Below, in pieces: positions 35,651 through 44,464 of a stretch of 64,000 nucleotides of DNA (its first letter is position 1; each line of letters begins with the position of its first letter). The position numbers were made by a program, and so were the translations under genes. The stretch is from positions 124,001 to 188,000 of the forward strand of contig CBDHHC010000005.1 of the NCBI GenBank assembly GCA_965263345.1. The letters run 5' to 3'. The notes under the pieces were generated by a model that made no database searches, was not told the origin of the DNA, and was given only the letters and a program-made list of their open reading frames with translations. The DNA is from CBDHHC01 sp965263345 (lineage in GTDB: Bacteria; Pseudomonadota; Alphaproteobacteria; Rhizobiales; CBDHHC01).

Positions 35651-37090
35651 ATGAATTTTAGATATAAAATTATGCTTTATGCCATGGTTCCTTTGATCGC
35701 GGCAATCGCAGCAATTACACTAATGATCGCATACAAGGCGAAGCAATTATCTGATCAGGAAATTCGGTCTTTTGAACAGAAACTGCTGCAGGACAAGAAA
35801 GACGAATTAAAGAATATCGTTAATGTTGCACAATCAGCCATAAAAGATATCTATAACAATTCTGTATTACCTCAAGAACAAGCAAAAATTCGTGTCAAAA
35901 AAATTCTCACAAATTTAGAATTTGGTAAAGATGGCTACTTTTTTGTCTATGATTATGATGGGAATAATATAGTTCACCCAAAACAAAACTTTCGTATTGG
36001 GTACAATTGGTGGAATTTAAAAGATCCTTCTGGTAACCTAGTAATCCAAAACCTAATAAAACAAGCAAAACGAGGTGGTGGATATCATCAGTACTTGTGG
36101 GAGAAACCTTCAACAAAAACTGACTTAAAGCCAAAAGGAAAAATTGCAGATAAATTAGGTTATGCTGTAGGGTTGCATAAATGGGAGTGGATGCTTGGTA
36201 CTGGTATCTATATTGATGATATAAGAAAAAAAGTTGATGAATCTAAAATTGAGGTTGAAAGGCGAATTCGTCAAACATTTATAAACGTTGCTGGTATCAC
36301 ATTACTTGCTTTATTTGTTGTATTTATTACGGGAATTATTATCAATTTTCGTGAACGGCGTCTTGCAGATACGAAACTAAAAGCCTTGACCCAACGTATT
36401 ATTGATACACAGGAAGAAGAACGTGCCAGAGTTGCAAGAGAATTGCATGATGGCATCAGCCAAATTTTGGTGTCTGTTAAATATTCATTAGAACTAACCC
36501 ACAAAACTTTTGACACATCTGAAATTAAACCTAAAGAGGTAACTTTTAACTCAATTGAGAAAGCCTCTGACCGACTTAATTCGGCAATCACTGAAGTCAG
36601 AAGAATTTCTCATGATTTGCGCCCAAGGATGTTAGATGATCTGGGGCTGTCTCCCGCACTGAAAAGTCTGACAGAACAATTTGAAGAACGCACTGGAATT
36701 GAAATCGATATGCAAACAGTTGTGTTCAGAAATCTTTTGTCTAAAGATGCTAAGACAGCATTGTATCGTGTTACTCAAGAAGCTCTACATAATATAGAAA
36801 AGCATTCATATGCAACTAAAGTTACTCTAAATCTGTCAGTCTCCAAAAATGGAATTACACTACGAATTAAAGATAATGGTATTGGTTTTGCCTTCGACAA
36901 AATTACTCAATCAAAAATTGCATCCTCAGGAATTGGGTTAAGGAATATGCAGGAACGCATTGAACACTTTGATGGAATATTTAATATTTCTTCCTCAGAA
37001 CTTGGTACAGAAATTATAGCAATTCTCCCCAACCACCTTATGACATCTTTTAAAGACTTTGAACAAGGAGTTCATTTAAATGGCTCATAA
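35651..37090 (+). CDS. Cache-domain sensor histidine kinase (NarL/DegS type)
   Basis: With the ATG at 35651 the protein has 479 residues. A first membrane helix (about 8-30) is followed by a periplasmic single Cache domain (GKDGYFFVYDYDG and WEWMLGTGIYIDD are signatures). A second helix lies near 205-225. A HisKA_3 dimerisation domain has ARELHDGISQI with the phospho-acceptor His, and the ATPase domain has IKDNGIGF and GIGLRNMQERIEHF. Cache domains of this type bind small carboxylates or amines. The adjacent TRAP operon suggests sensing of its substrate. It overlaps the regulator gene by 11 bases. Confidence 0.93.
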   Translation: MNFRYKIMLYAMVPLIAAIAAITLMIAYKAKQLSDQEIRSFEQKLLQDKKDELKNIVNVAQSAIKDIYNNSVLPQEQAKIRVKKILTNLEFGKDGYFFVYDYDGNNIVHPKQNFRIGYNWWNLKDPSGNLVIQNLIKQAKRGGGYHQYLWEKPSTKTDLKPKGKIADKLGYAVGLHKWEWMLGTGIYIDDIRKKVDESKIEVERRIRQTFINVAGITLLALFVVFITGIIINFRERRLADTKLKALTQRIIDTQEEERARVARELHDGISQILVSVKYSLELTHKTFDTSEIKPKEVTFNSIEKASDRLNSAITEVRRISHDLRPRMLDDLGLSPALKSLTEQFEERTGIEIDMQTVVFRNLLSKDAKTALYRVTQEALHNIEKHSYATKVTLNLSVSKNGITLRIKDNGIGFAFDKITQSKIASSGIGLRNMQERIEHFDGIFNISSSELGTEIIAILPNHLMTSFKDFEQGVHLNGS

Positions 37091-37715
37091 AAAAATTCGT
37101 GTGATTGTTGCAGATGATCATCCACTTGTTACCGAGGGGATACAATCCTGTCTGGAAATATATGATCATATTGATATTGTTGGTTTAGCAAAAACAGGAA
37201 ACGAGGCTTTACAACTCGCAAAAGAGACCTCTCCTCATGTTGTTATAATGGATATCAATATGCCTGACTTAAATGGACTGGAGGCAACTGAACTCTTCCG
37301 AGAACAAATGCCTGAAATTAAACTTCTTATTTTAAGTATGCATGACAACAAAGAATATATCTCAACTGCGGTTTTAAATGGGGCAAAAGGATATGTCTTA
37401 AAAGATGTTGCGACATCAGAAATAGTCAAGGCGATTGAAATTATCCATTCTGGTGGGAAATATTTCAGCCGAGGTATTTCGCAGTTGTTATTAAATTCAA
37501 AGAAAAAAGAGAAACATGATCACTGCTTGACATCTAGAGAACAAACAGTTCTTCTCGCTTTGGCTAATGGAAAAAGTAATAAGCAAGTCGCCCTAGATTT
37601 AGATATATCAGTTCGAACTGTAGAAACACATCGCAAGAATATCAAACGGAAACTTGGCATATCGTCTACGGCGGGTTTAACACGATATGCCATTGAGAAT
37701 GGCATTATAGCTTGA
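37080..37715 (+). CDS. LuxR-type response regulator
   Basis: The 211-residue regulator has an N-terminal receiver domain with acidic pair ADDHP, phospho-acceptor Asp58 in VIMDINMPDLNGLEA and conserved Lys in GYVLKD. The C-terminal NarL/FixJ helix-turn-helix is LTSREQTVLLALANGKSNKQ followed by SVRTVETHRKNIKRKLGI. Its ATG lies inside the kinase gene, so the pair is translationally coupled. The likely target is the TRAP operon immediately upstream, by analogy with DctSR-like pairs; the binding site is not identified. Confidence 0.95.
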   Translation: MAHKKIRVIVADDHPLVTEGIQSCLEIYDHIDIVGLAKTGNEALQLAKETSPHVVIMDINMPDLNGLEATELFREQMPEIKLLILSMHDNKEYISTAVLNGAKGYVLKDVATSEIVKAIEIIHSGGKYFSRGISQLLLNSKKKEKHDHCLTSREQTVLLALANGKSNKQVALDLDISVRTVETHRKNIKRKLGISSTAGLTRYAIENGIIA

Positions 37716-37718
37716 ACA

Positions 37719-38759
37719 CTAAGGGAAAAGAGGTTTTTGCTCCAAGCCTAATGTTTCATCTACCTTGAACATGATATTGAAATTTTGCAGTGCTTGACCT
37801 GCTGATCCTTTTACCAAATTATCTAATGTTGAAATTAAAATTGCTCGATCTGGAATACGATCTTTCATTACTGCAATATTACAATAATTAGAACCACGCA
37901 CCTGCTGAGTTGCGGGAATTACCCCTTCTGGCATCACACGAATGAATTCAGATGATTGATATGTGTCTTCCAGAGTTTTTCTAAGAGACTCAGTTGTATT
38001 CCCAGGAGAGAGTTTCAAGTAGCAAGTTACAAGTTCACCTCTACTCATGGGAATGAGGTGTGGCGTGAAATTTACTAAGACATCATTACCAGAAGCCTTA
38101 GTTAATTCTTGATCTATTTCCGGAGCATGACGATGTTTCCCCACTGAATATGGAGACAGCCCTTCTCCAGCTTCGCTAAATAATGTGTTTTGTTTTAAGC
38201 TGCGACCCGCCCCTGTTACACCTGACTTTGCATCGATGATGATGTCTTCAGCTTGAACTACATTAGCTTTTACCAAGGGAAGTAAAGCTAATAATGCAGC
38301 CGTTGGATAACATCCAGGGCACGCCACTAAATGTGCATTTGCAATATCTTCTTTATAATGTTCGCTTAAACCATATACAGCGTTTTGTAACAAACCTATA
38401 TTGTTATGCGGCCTTCCATACCATTCTGCATAAACTTCAGGGTCTCGCAGTCGGAAATCCGCCGACATATCAATAATTTTCAAATGCTTCGGAAGGTTGG
38501 CTATAATATCTTGAGCAGTTCCATGAGGAAGCCCACAAAATACTGCATCAATTTCCTGCCATTTTACTTCATTAATATTAATTAAGTCAGGCAATCCAAA
38601 ATTTGCCAAATGTGGAAATACAGCTCCAATAGGCTGACCAGCATGACTATGTGCTATAAGATTAACGATTTCAATCTTTGGGTGACATAAAGCTAGCCTA
38701 ATGAGATCACTTCCTGTGTACCCCGAGGCCCCTATAACTGCTATTCTTATCTTGCTCAT
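37719..38759 (-). CDS. argC: N-acetyl-gamma-glutamyl-phosphate reductase ArgC
   Basis: ArgC performs the third step of arginine synthesis. The 346-residue protein has an N-terminal GASGYTGSDLIRL nucleotide-binding motif and the catalytic Cys in VACPGCYPTAALL (about 145-157). SGVTGAGRSLK and a later FTPHLIPMSRG complete the type 1 pattern. It is the last of three minus-strand genes (rsmE, gshA, argC). In many alphaproteobacteria argC follows rpsI; here rplM-rpsI is about 24 kb away. It ends three bases from the regulator stop, convergent. Confidence 0.97.
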   Translation of the reverse strand: MSKIRIAVIGASGYTGSDLIRLALCHPKIEIVNLIAHSHAGQPIGAVFPHLANFGLPDLININEVKWQEIDAVFCGLPHGTAQDIIANLPKHLKIIDMSADFRLRDPEVYAEWYGRPHNNIGLLQNAVYGLSEHYKEDIANAHLVACPGCYPTAALLALLPLVKANVVQAEDIIIDAKSGVTGAGRSLKQNTLFSEAGEGLSPYSVGKHRHAPEIDQELTKASGNDVLVNFTPHLIPMSRGELVTCYLKLSPGNTTESLRKTLEDTYQSSEFIRVMPEGVIPATQQVRGSNYCNIAVMKDRIPDRAILISTLDNLVKGSAGQALQNFNIMFKVDETLGLEQKPLFP

Positions 38760-38813
38760 TCTAATATTATCACCTTACAGACCATTTTTTGTTATGCATC
38801 TAAAATTATTTTT

Positions 38814-40172
38814 TTAATATGCACATTCCAGGAAAATTTGATCAATATTTTTATTCCAATTGTTGTGATACATATCAAGTAAAGTTTCCGCCGGGGTCAT
38901 ACCTGTCTTGGATATATTTATAAGTTCAACGAGGTACTGACGTTCATCTTCATTTGACTTATCTAATATACCTCGGGCTTTCAATCCATCATTGGCAATT
39001 TCTAATATATCAGCAACAAAATTGTTCAGTTTGTGAGACTGAAAATCTGTTTTTAAAGCAGTTTTAGGAACTTCATTGCGTAAGTTTAGTAAATCTTCAA
39101 ATGACCATTTCCTTACCAATGACCATGCAGCTTCTAACGAAGAGGATTCATATAATAGCCCAACCCATAATGCAGGCAAGCCACACAGTTGTCGCCAGGC
39201 TCCTGCATCAGCACCACGCATTTCTATAAAACGTTTTAAACGAACTTCTGGGAACAAAGTGGTTAGATGATCAGACCAGTCCGACATGGAAGGCCGTTCA
39301 CCTGGTAATATATCGAGTTTCCCATCCATAAAGGATCGGAATGATTTTCCTGTTGCATCAAGATATTTACCATTACGATACACAAAATACATTGGCACAT
39401 CTAAGGCGTAATCAACGTAACGCTCAAAATCCATTCCATCTTCAAAAACAAAAGGAAGCATTCCTGTCCGATCTGGATCCGTGTCTTTCCAGATTTCTGA
39501 TCGAAAAGACAAGTAACCATTGGGCTTCCCTTCTAAAAATGGGGAGTTAGCAAAGAGTGCTGTTATAAATGGTTGTAACGCTAGACCTACTCTGAACTTT
39601 TTCACCATGTCAGCTTCATCAGAAAAATCTAGGTTTACTTGGACAGTACATGATCTAAACATCATATCTAACCCAAGATTACCTTTTTGGGGCATATATG
39701 CAGACATAATATCATAGCGACCTTTGGGCATTTGAGGTGTTTCTGCCCGAGTCCATTTTGGAGAAACTCCAAGCCCAAGCATTCCGATATTCAGATTATT
39801 GCCAATTTCACGTACTTGGCTTAAATGGGTATGTACCTCATTACATGTCTGATGGATATTTTCCAGCGGTGCCCCTGAAAGTTCTATTTGTCCTCCTGGT
39901 TCGAGGGTGATTGAGCCACCTAATGGGCAATCTGGTTGTTTCAACCCAATGATTTTGTGCTTTTCCATCAAAGGCGTCCAACCAAAGCGGCTTTGCAATT
40001 CACTCAATAATGCTTTGACGCCTGTTTCACCCTCATAATGCAATGGAGTTAGTGTTTCTGCATTAAATGCAAATTTTTCATGCTCTGTTCCAATTTTCCA
40101 TTGCTCTTTGGGTTTGCAACCATCTGTAAGGTAAGCAACCAATTCATCACGGTGAGATATTTGCTCTGTCAA
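38814..40172 (-). CDS. gshA: Glutamate-cysteine ligase (alphaproteobacterial/plant type)
   Basis: The enzyme joins glutamate and cysteine in the first step of glutathione synthesis. The 452-residue protein belongs to the plant/alphaproteobacterial GCL class. Landmarks are WKIGTEHEKFAF (about 21-32), GGSITLEPGGQIELSGAPL (about 89-107), MGRYD-like KGRYDIM and the substrate-site IEMRGADAGAW near 317-327. The two plant redox cysteines cannot be assigned here. It is 96 bases after rsmE and 54 before argC on the minus strand. A GST at 56069-56644 could use the product. Confidence 0.96.
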   Translation of the reverse strand: MTEQISHRDELVAYLTDGCKPKEQWKIGTEHEKFAFNAETLTPLHYEGETGVKALLSELQSRFGWTPLMEKHKIIGLKQPDCPLGGSITLEPGGQIELSGAPLENIHQTCNEVHTHLSQVREIGNNLNIGMLGLGVSPKWTRAETPQMPKGRYDIMSAYMPQKGNLGLDMMFRSCTVQVNLDFSDEADMVKKFRVGLALQPFITALFANSPFLEGKPNGYLSFRSEIWKDTDPDRTGMLPFVFEDGMDFERYVDYALDVPMYFVYRNGKYLDATGKSFRSFMDGKLDILPGERPSMSDWSDHLTTLFPEVRLKRFIEMRGADAGAWRQLCGLPALWVGLLYESSSLEAAWSLVRKWSFEDLLNLRNEVPKTALKTDFQSHKLNNFVADILEIANDGLKARGILDKSNEDERQYLVELINISKTGMTPAETLLDMYHNNWNKNIDQIFLECAY

Positions 40173-40268
40173 ATGAAAAGCCTTTATGTATTACAGTTCT
40201 TGTTGAGTGAAACTCTGTATTTAGGACTCAGGATACTGTTTTCTTATAAAACTTCTATATCTTTATTT

Positions 40269-41024
40269 TTATAAATTTCCCCAATCTCCTATAACCGCAT
40301 TAACCAGACTTAATACGGCAACTGCAGCAGTATCTGCACGCATTATTCTTGGCCCTAATGAAATAGCCGTTACAAATGATAAAGATCTTAATCTTTCTTG
40401 TTCCTGGTGATTAAATCCACCTTCTGGCCCCACTAGTATTGTTACAGGTCCTTTTGAAATTGATTGCAGAGCTTTAATTGGGTTTTTAACTGGTGCTGAT
40501 TCATCACAATAAATCAATGTTTTCTGTTTATTCCATTGATCCAGAATCTTTTCTAGTTTTTCTATCCCTAAAACCTCGGGGATATGGAGAATTCCACATT
40601 GTTCTGCAGCTTCAATTACATTTGCCTTCAATCTTTCTTCTTTTATACGATCTACAATCGTATGGCGCGTAACAACAGGTTGGATTGATTTTACACCTAA
40701 TTCTGTTGCTTTTTGGACCATGTAATCTAATCTCGAACGTTTTACAGGTGCAAATAAATATTCAATATCAGGACCATATTCTTGGTCACGTACTTTTTCA
40801 GATATTACCAGCTGGCAACTGTTTTTTTTAACAATTTCAATTGTCGCCAACCATTCTCCATCTTTTCCATTAAATACAAATATCTGGCTATTGGTTTTTA
40901 ACCGCAATACATTGATTAGATAGTTGTTTTGTGATGGAGAGCAAGAATAGATATTCCCATGATTTAAATCATGATCAATAAATAACCTTTGTGCTGAGAA
41001 GTCATACCTAGTCTGATTGTTCAT
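40269..41024 (-). CDS. rsmE: 16S rRNA (uracil-1498-N3)-methyltransferase RsmE
   Basis: RsmE methylates U1498 in the ribosomal decoding region. The 251-residue SPOUT-family protein has an N-terminal PUA-like domain (LFIDHDLNHG and HYLINVLR-like NYLINVLRLK). The C-terminal trefoil knot contains ILVGPEGGFNHQE and SLGPRIMRADTAAVAVLSLV, the SAM-binding knot. It begins the rsmE-gshA-argC run and is divergent from ubiA, a gene order conserved in alphaproteobacteria. Confidence 0.96.
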   Translation of the reverse strand: MNNQTRYDFSAQRLFIDHDLNHGNIYSCSPSQNNYLINVLRLKTNSQIFVFNGKDGEWLATIEIVKKNSCQLVISEKVRDQEYGPDIEYLFAPVKRSRLDYMVQKATELGVKSIQPVVTRHTIVDRIKEERLKANVIEAAEQCGILHIPEVLGIEKLEKILDQWNKQKTLIYCDESAPVKNPIKALQSISKGPVTILVGPEGGFNHQEQERLRSLSFVTAISLGPRIMRADTAAVAVLSLVNAVIGDWGNL

Positions 41025-41418
41025 GGTATGGGATTAAATATCATTTTTTTGGTAAAAGAAAACTTATATTTTATCGTTTTCAGGTGTGAATATCTTGATT
41101 ATACCCTTAAGGCGACATTTCGCGGCCGCGCTTACGTATAACGTGATCTTAAGATCATTCACGGCTCCCCCGTATATAACGTATAGCAGCGTATCCGCGA
41201 CGCATCTTTAAAAAGCCCCCCGGATCTTTAAAGATGCTATGTCGACCTTAACGGTGGTAAAGTGTATAACATGTAAAATTACTTTGATGGTAGCTTGTTT
41301 TGGCAAATATGCCCCCCAGTTACTACTTTATCACACATCTGTTGCATAATAACTACATATGCAAGAGGAGTTCATTATTTAATCCTATTATTATACCTTT
41401 GTTAGTCAGGTAAATACG
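41025..41418. other. Divergent rsmE/ubiA spacer with a GC-rich palindromic core
   Basis: By my count 74 of the 150 bases in 41111-41260 are G or C, far above the AT-rich flanks. The core holds GCGGCCGC (41122-41129), the perfect palindrome GATCTTAAGATC (41145-41156), and an 11-bp inverted repeat (41202-41212 with 41227-41237, 14-base loop). TATAAC recurs at 41137, 41175 and 41265. No open reading frame or known RNA family was recognised. It may be a structured RNA, a leader of ubiA, or a relic of foreign DNA. Confidence 0.5.
41202..41237. repeat. 11-bp inverted repeat with C-rich loop
   Basis: GCATCTTTAAA (41202-41212) and TTTAAAGATGC (41227-41237) are exact complements around a loop containing CCCCCC. 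CGAC and GTCG further out (41198-41201, 41241-41244) can extend the stem over a 3-base bulge. No T run follows, so a simple terminator is unlikely. Confidence 0.6.
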
Positions 41419-42342
41419 ATGTCTCAAATAGCTGATGCCCCCCATAAAAATTGGGTTGATACTTATTCACCTTTATATTTCAGGCCATATTTACGTCTTG
41501 CAAGAGCTGATCGGCCTATTGGTATCTGGCTCCTGCTCTGGCCTTGTTGGTGGGCGTTAACATTAGCTGGTGGAACGGGAAGTCTACTACTAACCCTCTG
41601 GTATTTTTTACTTTTTGCTATCGGTGCAACAGTAATGCGGGCTGCTGGTTGTATTTATAATGATATATTAGATCGTGATATAGATGCTCAAGTTGAACGT
41701 ACAAAAAACCGGCCACTCGCAAGTGGAGAAATTTCTGTCAAAAAGGCCCTGCTTTTTATGCTGCTTTGTTGTCTTGCTGGGCTATTCGTCCTTTTGCAAT
41801 TTAACTGGTTTACAGTCTTTTTAGGAATTAGTTCGCTAGGGATTGTTGCTATTTATCCAATCATGAAGCGTGTAACATATTGGCCCCAACTTGTGTTAGG
41901 TCTTGCCTTTTCCTGGGGGGCTCTTGTCGGTTGGTCTTGTATTCACAATAGCTTAGATTGGCCTGCATATTGTCTGTATACCGCGACCATCTTATGGACC
42001 ATTGGATATGACACAATTTATGCCCATCAAGATAAAGAAGATGATGCACTTTTAGGATTAAAATCGACAGCCCTGCGTTTTGGTAATTCTACAAAGTTAT
42101 GGCTCTTTATTTTTTATGGTATTACTATAGTCCTACTTAGTCTTGCTGGCTTTTTGGCTGATATTCATTATAGCTATTTTGCTGGTATATTTTTGGGTAC
42201 TTTGCATTTGTTATGGCAAATTACAACTTTAGATATTCGTAATAATGATAATTGTCTGGCTCGTTTTCGTTCCAATAGGGATTTCGGAGCCATAATATTT
42301 GCCAGTCTTGTGACAGCAGAATTTATTATTCCCAACTTGTGA
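41419..42342 (+). CDS. ubiA: 4-hydroxybenzoate octaprenyltransferase UbiA
   Basis: UbiA attaches the polyprenyl tail to 4-hydroxybenzoate in ubiquinone synthesis at the inner membrane. The 307-residue protein has about eight to nine membrane helices. It carries both aspartate-rich motifs: NDILDRDIDAQVERTKNRPL (about 81-100) and DKEDDALLGLKSTALRFG (about 205-222). ARADRPIGIWLLLWPCWW near 27-44 is a family landmark. Its 3' end overlaps the convergent DUF6101 gene by 17 bases. Length is normal. Confidence 0.97.
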   Translation: MSQIADAPHKNWVDTYSPLYFRPYLRLARADRPIGIWLLLWPCWWALTLAGGTGSLLLTLWYFLLFAIGATVMRAAGCIYNDILDRDIDAQVERTKNRPLASGEISVKKALLFMLLCCLAGLFVLLQFNWFTVFLGISSLGIVAIYPIMKRVTYWPQLVLGLAFSWGALVGWSCIHNSLDWPAYCLYTATILWTIGYDTIYAHQDKEDDALLGLKSTALRFGNSTKLWLFIFYGITIVLLSLAGFLADIHYSYFAGIFLGTLHLLWQITTLDIRNNDNCLARFRSNRDFGAIIFASLVTAEFIIPNL

Positions 42343-42922
42343 TTTCATTTCCATGAAATTTAGACTGTGACATAAAAGGATTATTGGTTCTTCTGTGTGT
42401 TATTAGTGACTTACGATACCCTAAGGTTTGCATAGGTTTCCTTGAAATAGTTGGTTTTATTTTTAGTTTTCCTAGTCCCTCACAAAGCTCCTGCCAAGTT
42501 CCATCTCTTGATGGAATTAATATAGGTAGCCTTAGAGCTTGTGACCATGATTGCAATCTAGCACTTGATAAATCCATATCAAAAGCAAAATGTAGTGGAA
42601 CACTAAAGTGTTCGTATTCATGATGTAAGTTAACTGAGACTGCATATGAGGAAACCCTATTTTCAATTGGACTTACTCGTATAGAAACCCCTTTGAATTG
42701 ATTAGTTTTTAACATATTCTGGCTTATAACGCTTCCGAAACAATAGTTGCGAAATAAGATTGAATATCTAGAAATGACGATTTCATCCTGTGCATAAAAA
42801 AGCCGGTTGATAATTCCTCTACGTCTTAATACGTAACGTATGGGTAAATCAAACGGATTTACATCCAGGAGATCTGCTTCCCATAAGGTCAGTACTCCTA
42901 GAGACCCTGATTGACGCTTCAC
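42326..42922 (-). CDS. DUF6101 family protein
   Basis: This 198-residue protein matches the alphaproteobacterial DUF6101 pattern: FDLPIRYVLRRRG near 24-36, GVSIRVSP in the middle, and PLHFAFDMDLSSARLQSWSQ followed by ALRLPIL near 115-141. It has no signal peptide or membrane segment and a basic C-terminus. Function is unknown. Its position between ubiA and cysQ on the opposite strand is conserved in related genomes, as far as I recall. It overlaps the end of ubiA. Confidence 0.85.
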   Translation of the reverse strand: MKRQSGSLGVLTLWEADLLDVNPFDLPIRYVLRRRGIINRLFYAQDEIVISRYSILFRNYCFGSVISQNMLKTNQFKGVSIRVSPIENRVSSYAVSVNLHHEYEHFSVPLHFAFDMDLSSARLQSWSQALRLPILIPSRDGTWQELCEGLGKLKIKPTISRKPMQTLGYRKSLITHRRTNNPFMSQSKFHGNEITSWE

Positions 42923-43156
42923 TGTTAACTCCCCAACGGAATATTATTTTTTTTCCGTTCTATCTAATATCTCATAGAAGAGTTCCGAAGCGATTAATAA
43001 GAATAGTAAATTTTTTTTTAAAATTCCCTATATAGTATTTATAATATATGAACTTATTTTAGGTATTATATATGGGTGGGTATTATTTGGTTTTTTATGC
43101 TTGTTCGCCTTTTAAAAAATCCAAATAATTTAGGTTAGTAATCACGAAGTCATTCT

Positions 43157-43954
43157 ATGTTTGCGTTGGTTCATTCAAATCAAGACCATTGTCTCATGAA
43201 AGATGCAGTTAAATCTGCAGGCTCTCTTGCGCTCAAATACTTCGGAAACACACCCTTTTGCGAGCGTAAACAGGATGGCAGCTTGATCAGCGAAGCAGAT
43301 ATTGCCATTGATCGTTACTTAAAAGATACACTCCTTAGTGAAAGAAAAGATTATGGCTGGTTATCTGAAGAAACAGAGGAAGATTTCTCTCGTTTTTATA
43401 AAGAAAAGATATGGGTTATAGACCCTATTGATGGTACCAGAGCTTTTTTAGAGAATAAACCAGAGTGGACGATATCTGCAGCCTTACTTAATTCAGAAGG
43501 CCCTTTGTGTTCTGCTATATATAACCCGGTAACTGAAGAGTTTTTTGAGGCCGAGCTTGGCAGAGGTGCTAAACTTAACAATCAGCAAATTTTTGTATCT
43601 GATATTGATGACCTGGGAAAAAGTACTGTCATTATTCCTCAAAAAGCTATGAAATTTTTTGAAAATCAAAAAGAATTGCAGACTTCTAATAAATTATGGG
43701 TAAACTCTATTGCTTATCGGCTCTGTCTTTTATCCGCAGGTAAAGCCGATGCAGTTTTGTGTAGATCAGGTTCATTTGATTGGGATATTGCGGGTGCAGC
43801 ACTTATTGTACATGAAGCTGGTGGGAAAGTTACCACTTTCCAAAATCAAAAACCTACCTTTAATCAAAACTCTCCTAGGCATAATAATTTGGTGATATCA
43901 AATAATGTGTTACACCAACAATTACTGAAAATATGCAGAGATATAGAATTCTAA
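43157..43954 (+). CDS. cysQ: 3'(2'),5'-bisphosphate nucleotidase CysQ / inositol monophosphatase family
   Basis: The 265-residue phosphatase probably hydrolyses PAP from sulfate assimilation, though inositol-phosphatase activity cannot be excluded. Metal-site motifs are WLSEETEE (about 73-80), WVIDPIDGTRAF (about 92-103) and FDWDIAGAALIVHEAGG (about 205-221). The N-terminus has KQDGSLISEADIAID, the lithium-sensitive phosphatase family opening. It heads the conserved alphaproteobacterial block cysQ-DUF4170-DUF374-waaA-lpxK. Confidence 0.9.
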   Translation: MFALVHSNQDHCLMKDAVKSAGSLALKYFGNTPFCERKQDGSLISEADIAIDRYLKDTLLSERKDYGWLSEETEEDFSRFYKEKIWVIDPIDGTRAFLENKPEWTISAALLNSEGPLCSAIYNPVTEEFFEAELGRGAKLNNQQIFVSDIDDLGKSTVIIPQKAMKFFENQKELQTSNKLWVNSIAYRLCLLSAGKADAVLCRSGSFDWDIAGAALIVHEAGGKVTTFQNQKPTFNQNSPRHNNLVISNNVLHQQLLKICRDIEF

Positions 43955-44060
43955 TAGATTGCTTATTCACGGCATTCTAAATTATTTGAGGCCAAATTAT
44001 AGTGAATCAAATATAAAAGGCCTATTCTGATGTTAACTTGACTATATTTGAGGCCCACAC

Positions 44061-44294
44061 ATGAGCACAGACGATAATAAACAGTTGTTACACCTCGTAT
44101 TTGGTGGAGAGCTTGAATCTCTAGATAAAGTAGAATTCAATGATCTAACTTCATTAGATATTGTAGGTATCTATCCTAATTATGCGGCGGCCTATGATGC
44201 TTGGAAATCCGCTGCTCAACGGACTGTTGACAACGCTAATATGAGATACTTTATCGTACATATGCATCGTTTACTAGATCCAGAAAATCTATGA
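44061..44294 (+). CDS. DUF4170 small protein
   Basis: This 77-residue protein has the DUF4170 pattern: HLVFGGELESL near 11-21, IVGIYPNYAAAYDAWKSAAQ (34-53) and YFIVHMHRLLDP near the end. It is soluble with no signal. Function is unknown. Its place between cysQ and the DUF374/waaA gene is conserved in alphaproteobacteria and suggests some tie to the lipid A/Kdo cluster. Confidence 0.92.
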   Translation: MSTDDNKQLLHLVFGGELESLDKVEFNDLTSLDIVGIYPNYAAAYDAWKSAAQRTVDNANMRYFIVHMHRLLDPENL

Positions 44295-44464
44295 GAACTC
44301 TTAATTAAATTTATGAGTTCTACAAGGACATCTCGTGCTATACATCAATAAATAAATATGCCATTGATGGTAAAGCCATTTTTATGAAACTTGTACCGTC
44401 CATTGTTTATGTGTATTTGGCTAAAAAATGATAGAAATCACAAAGCAAAATATAGCACTCATTT

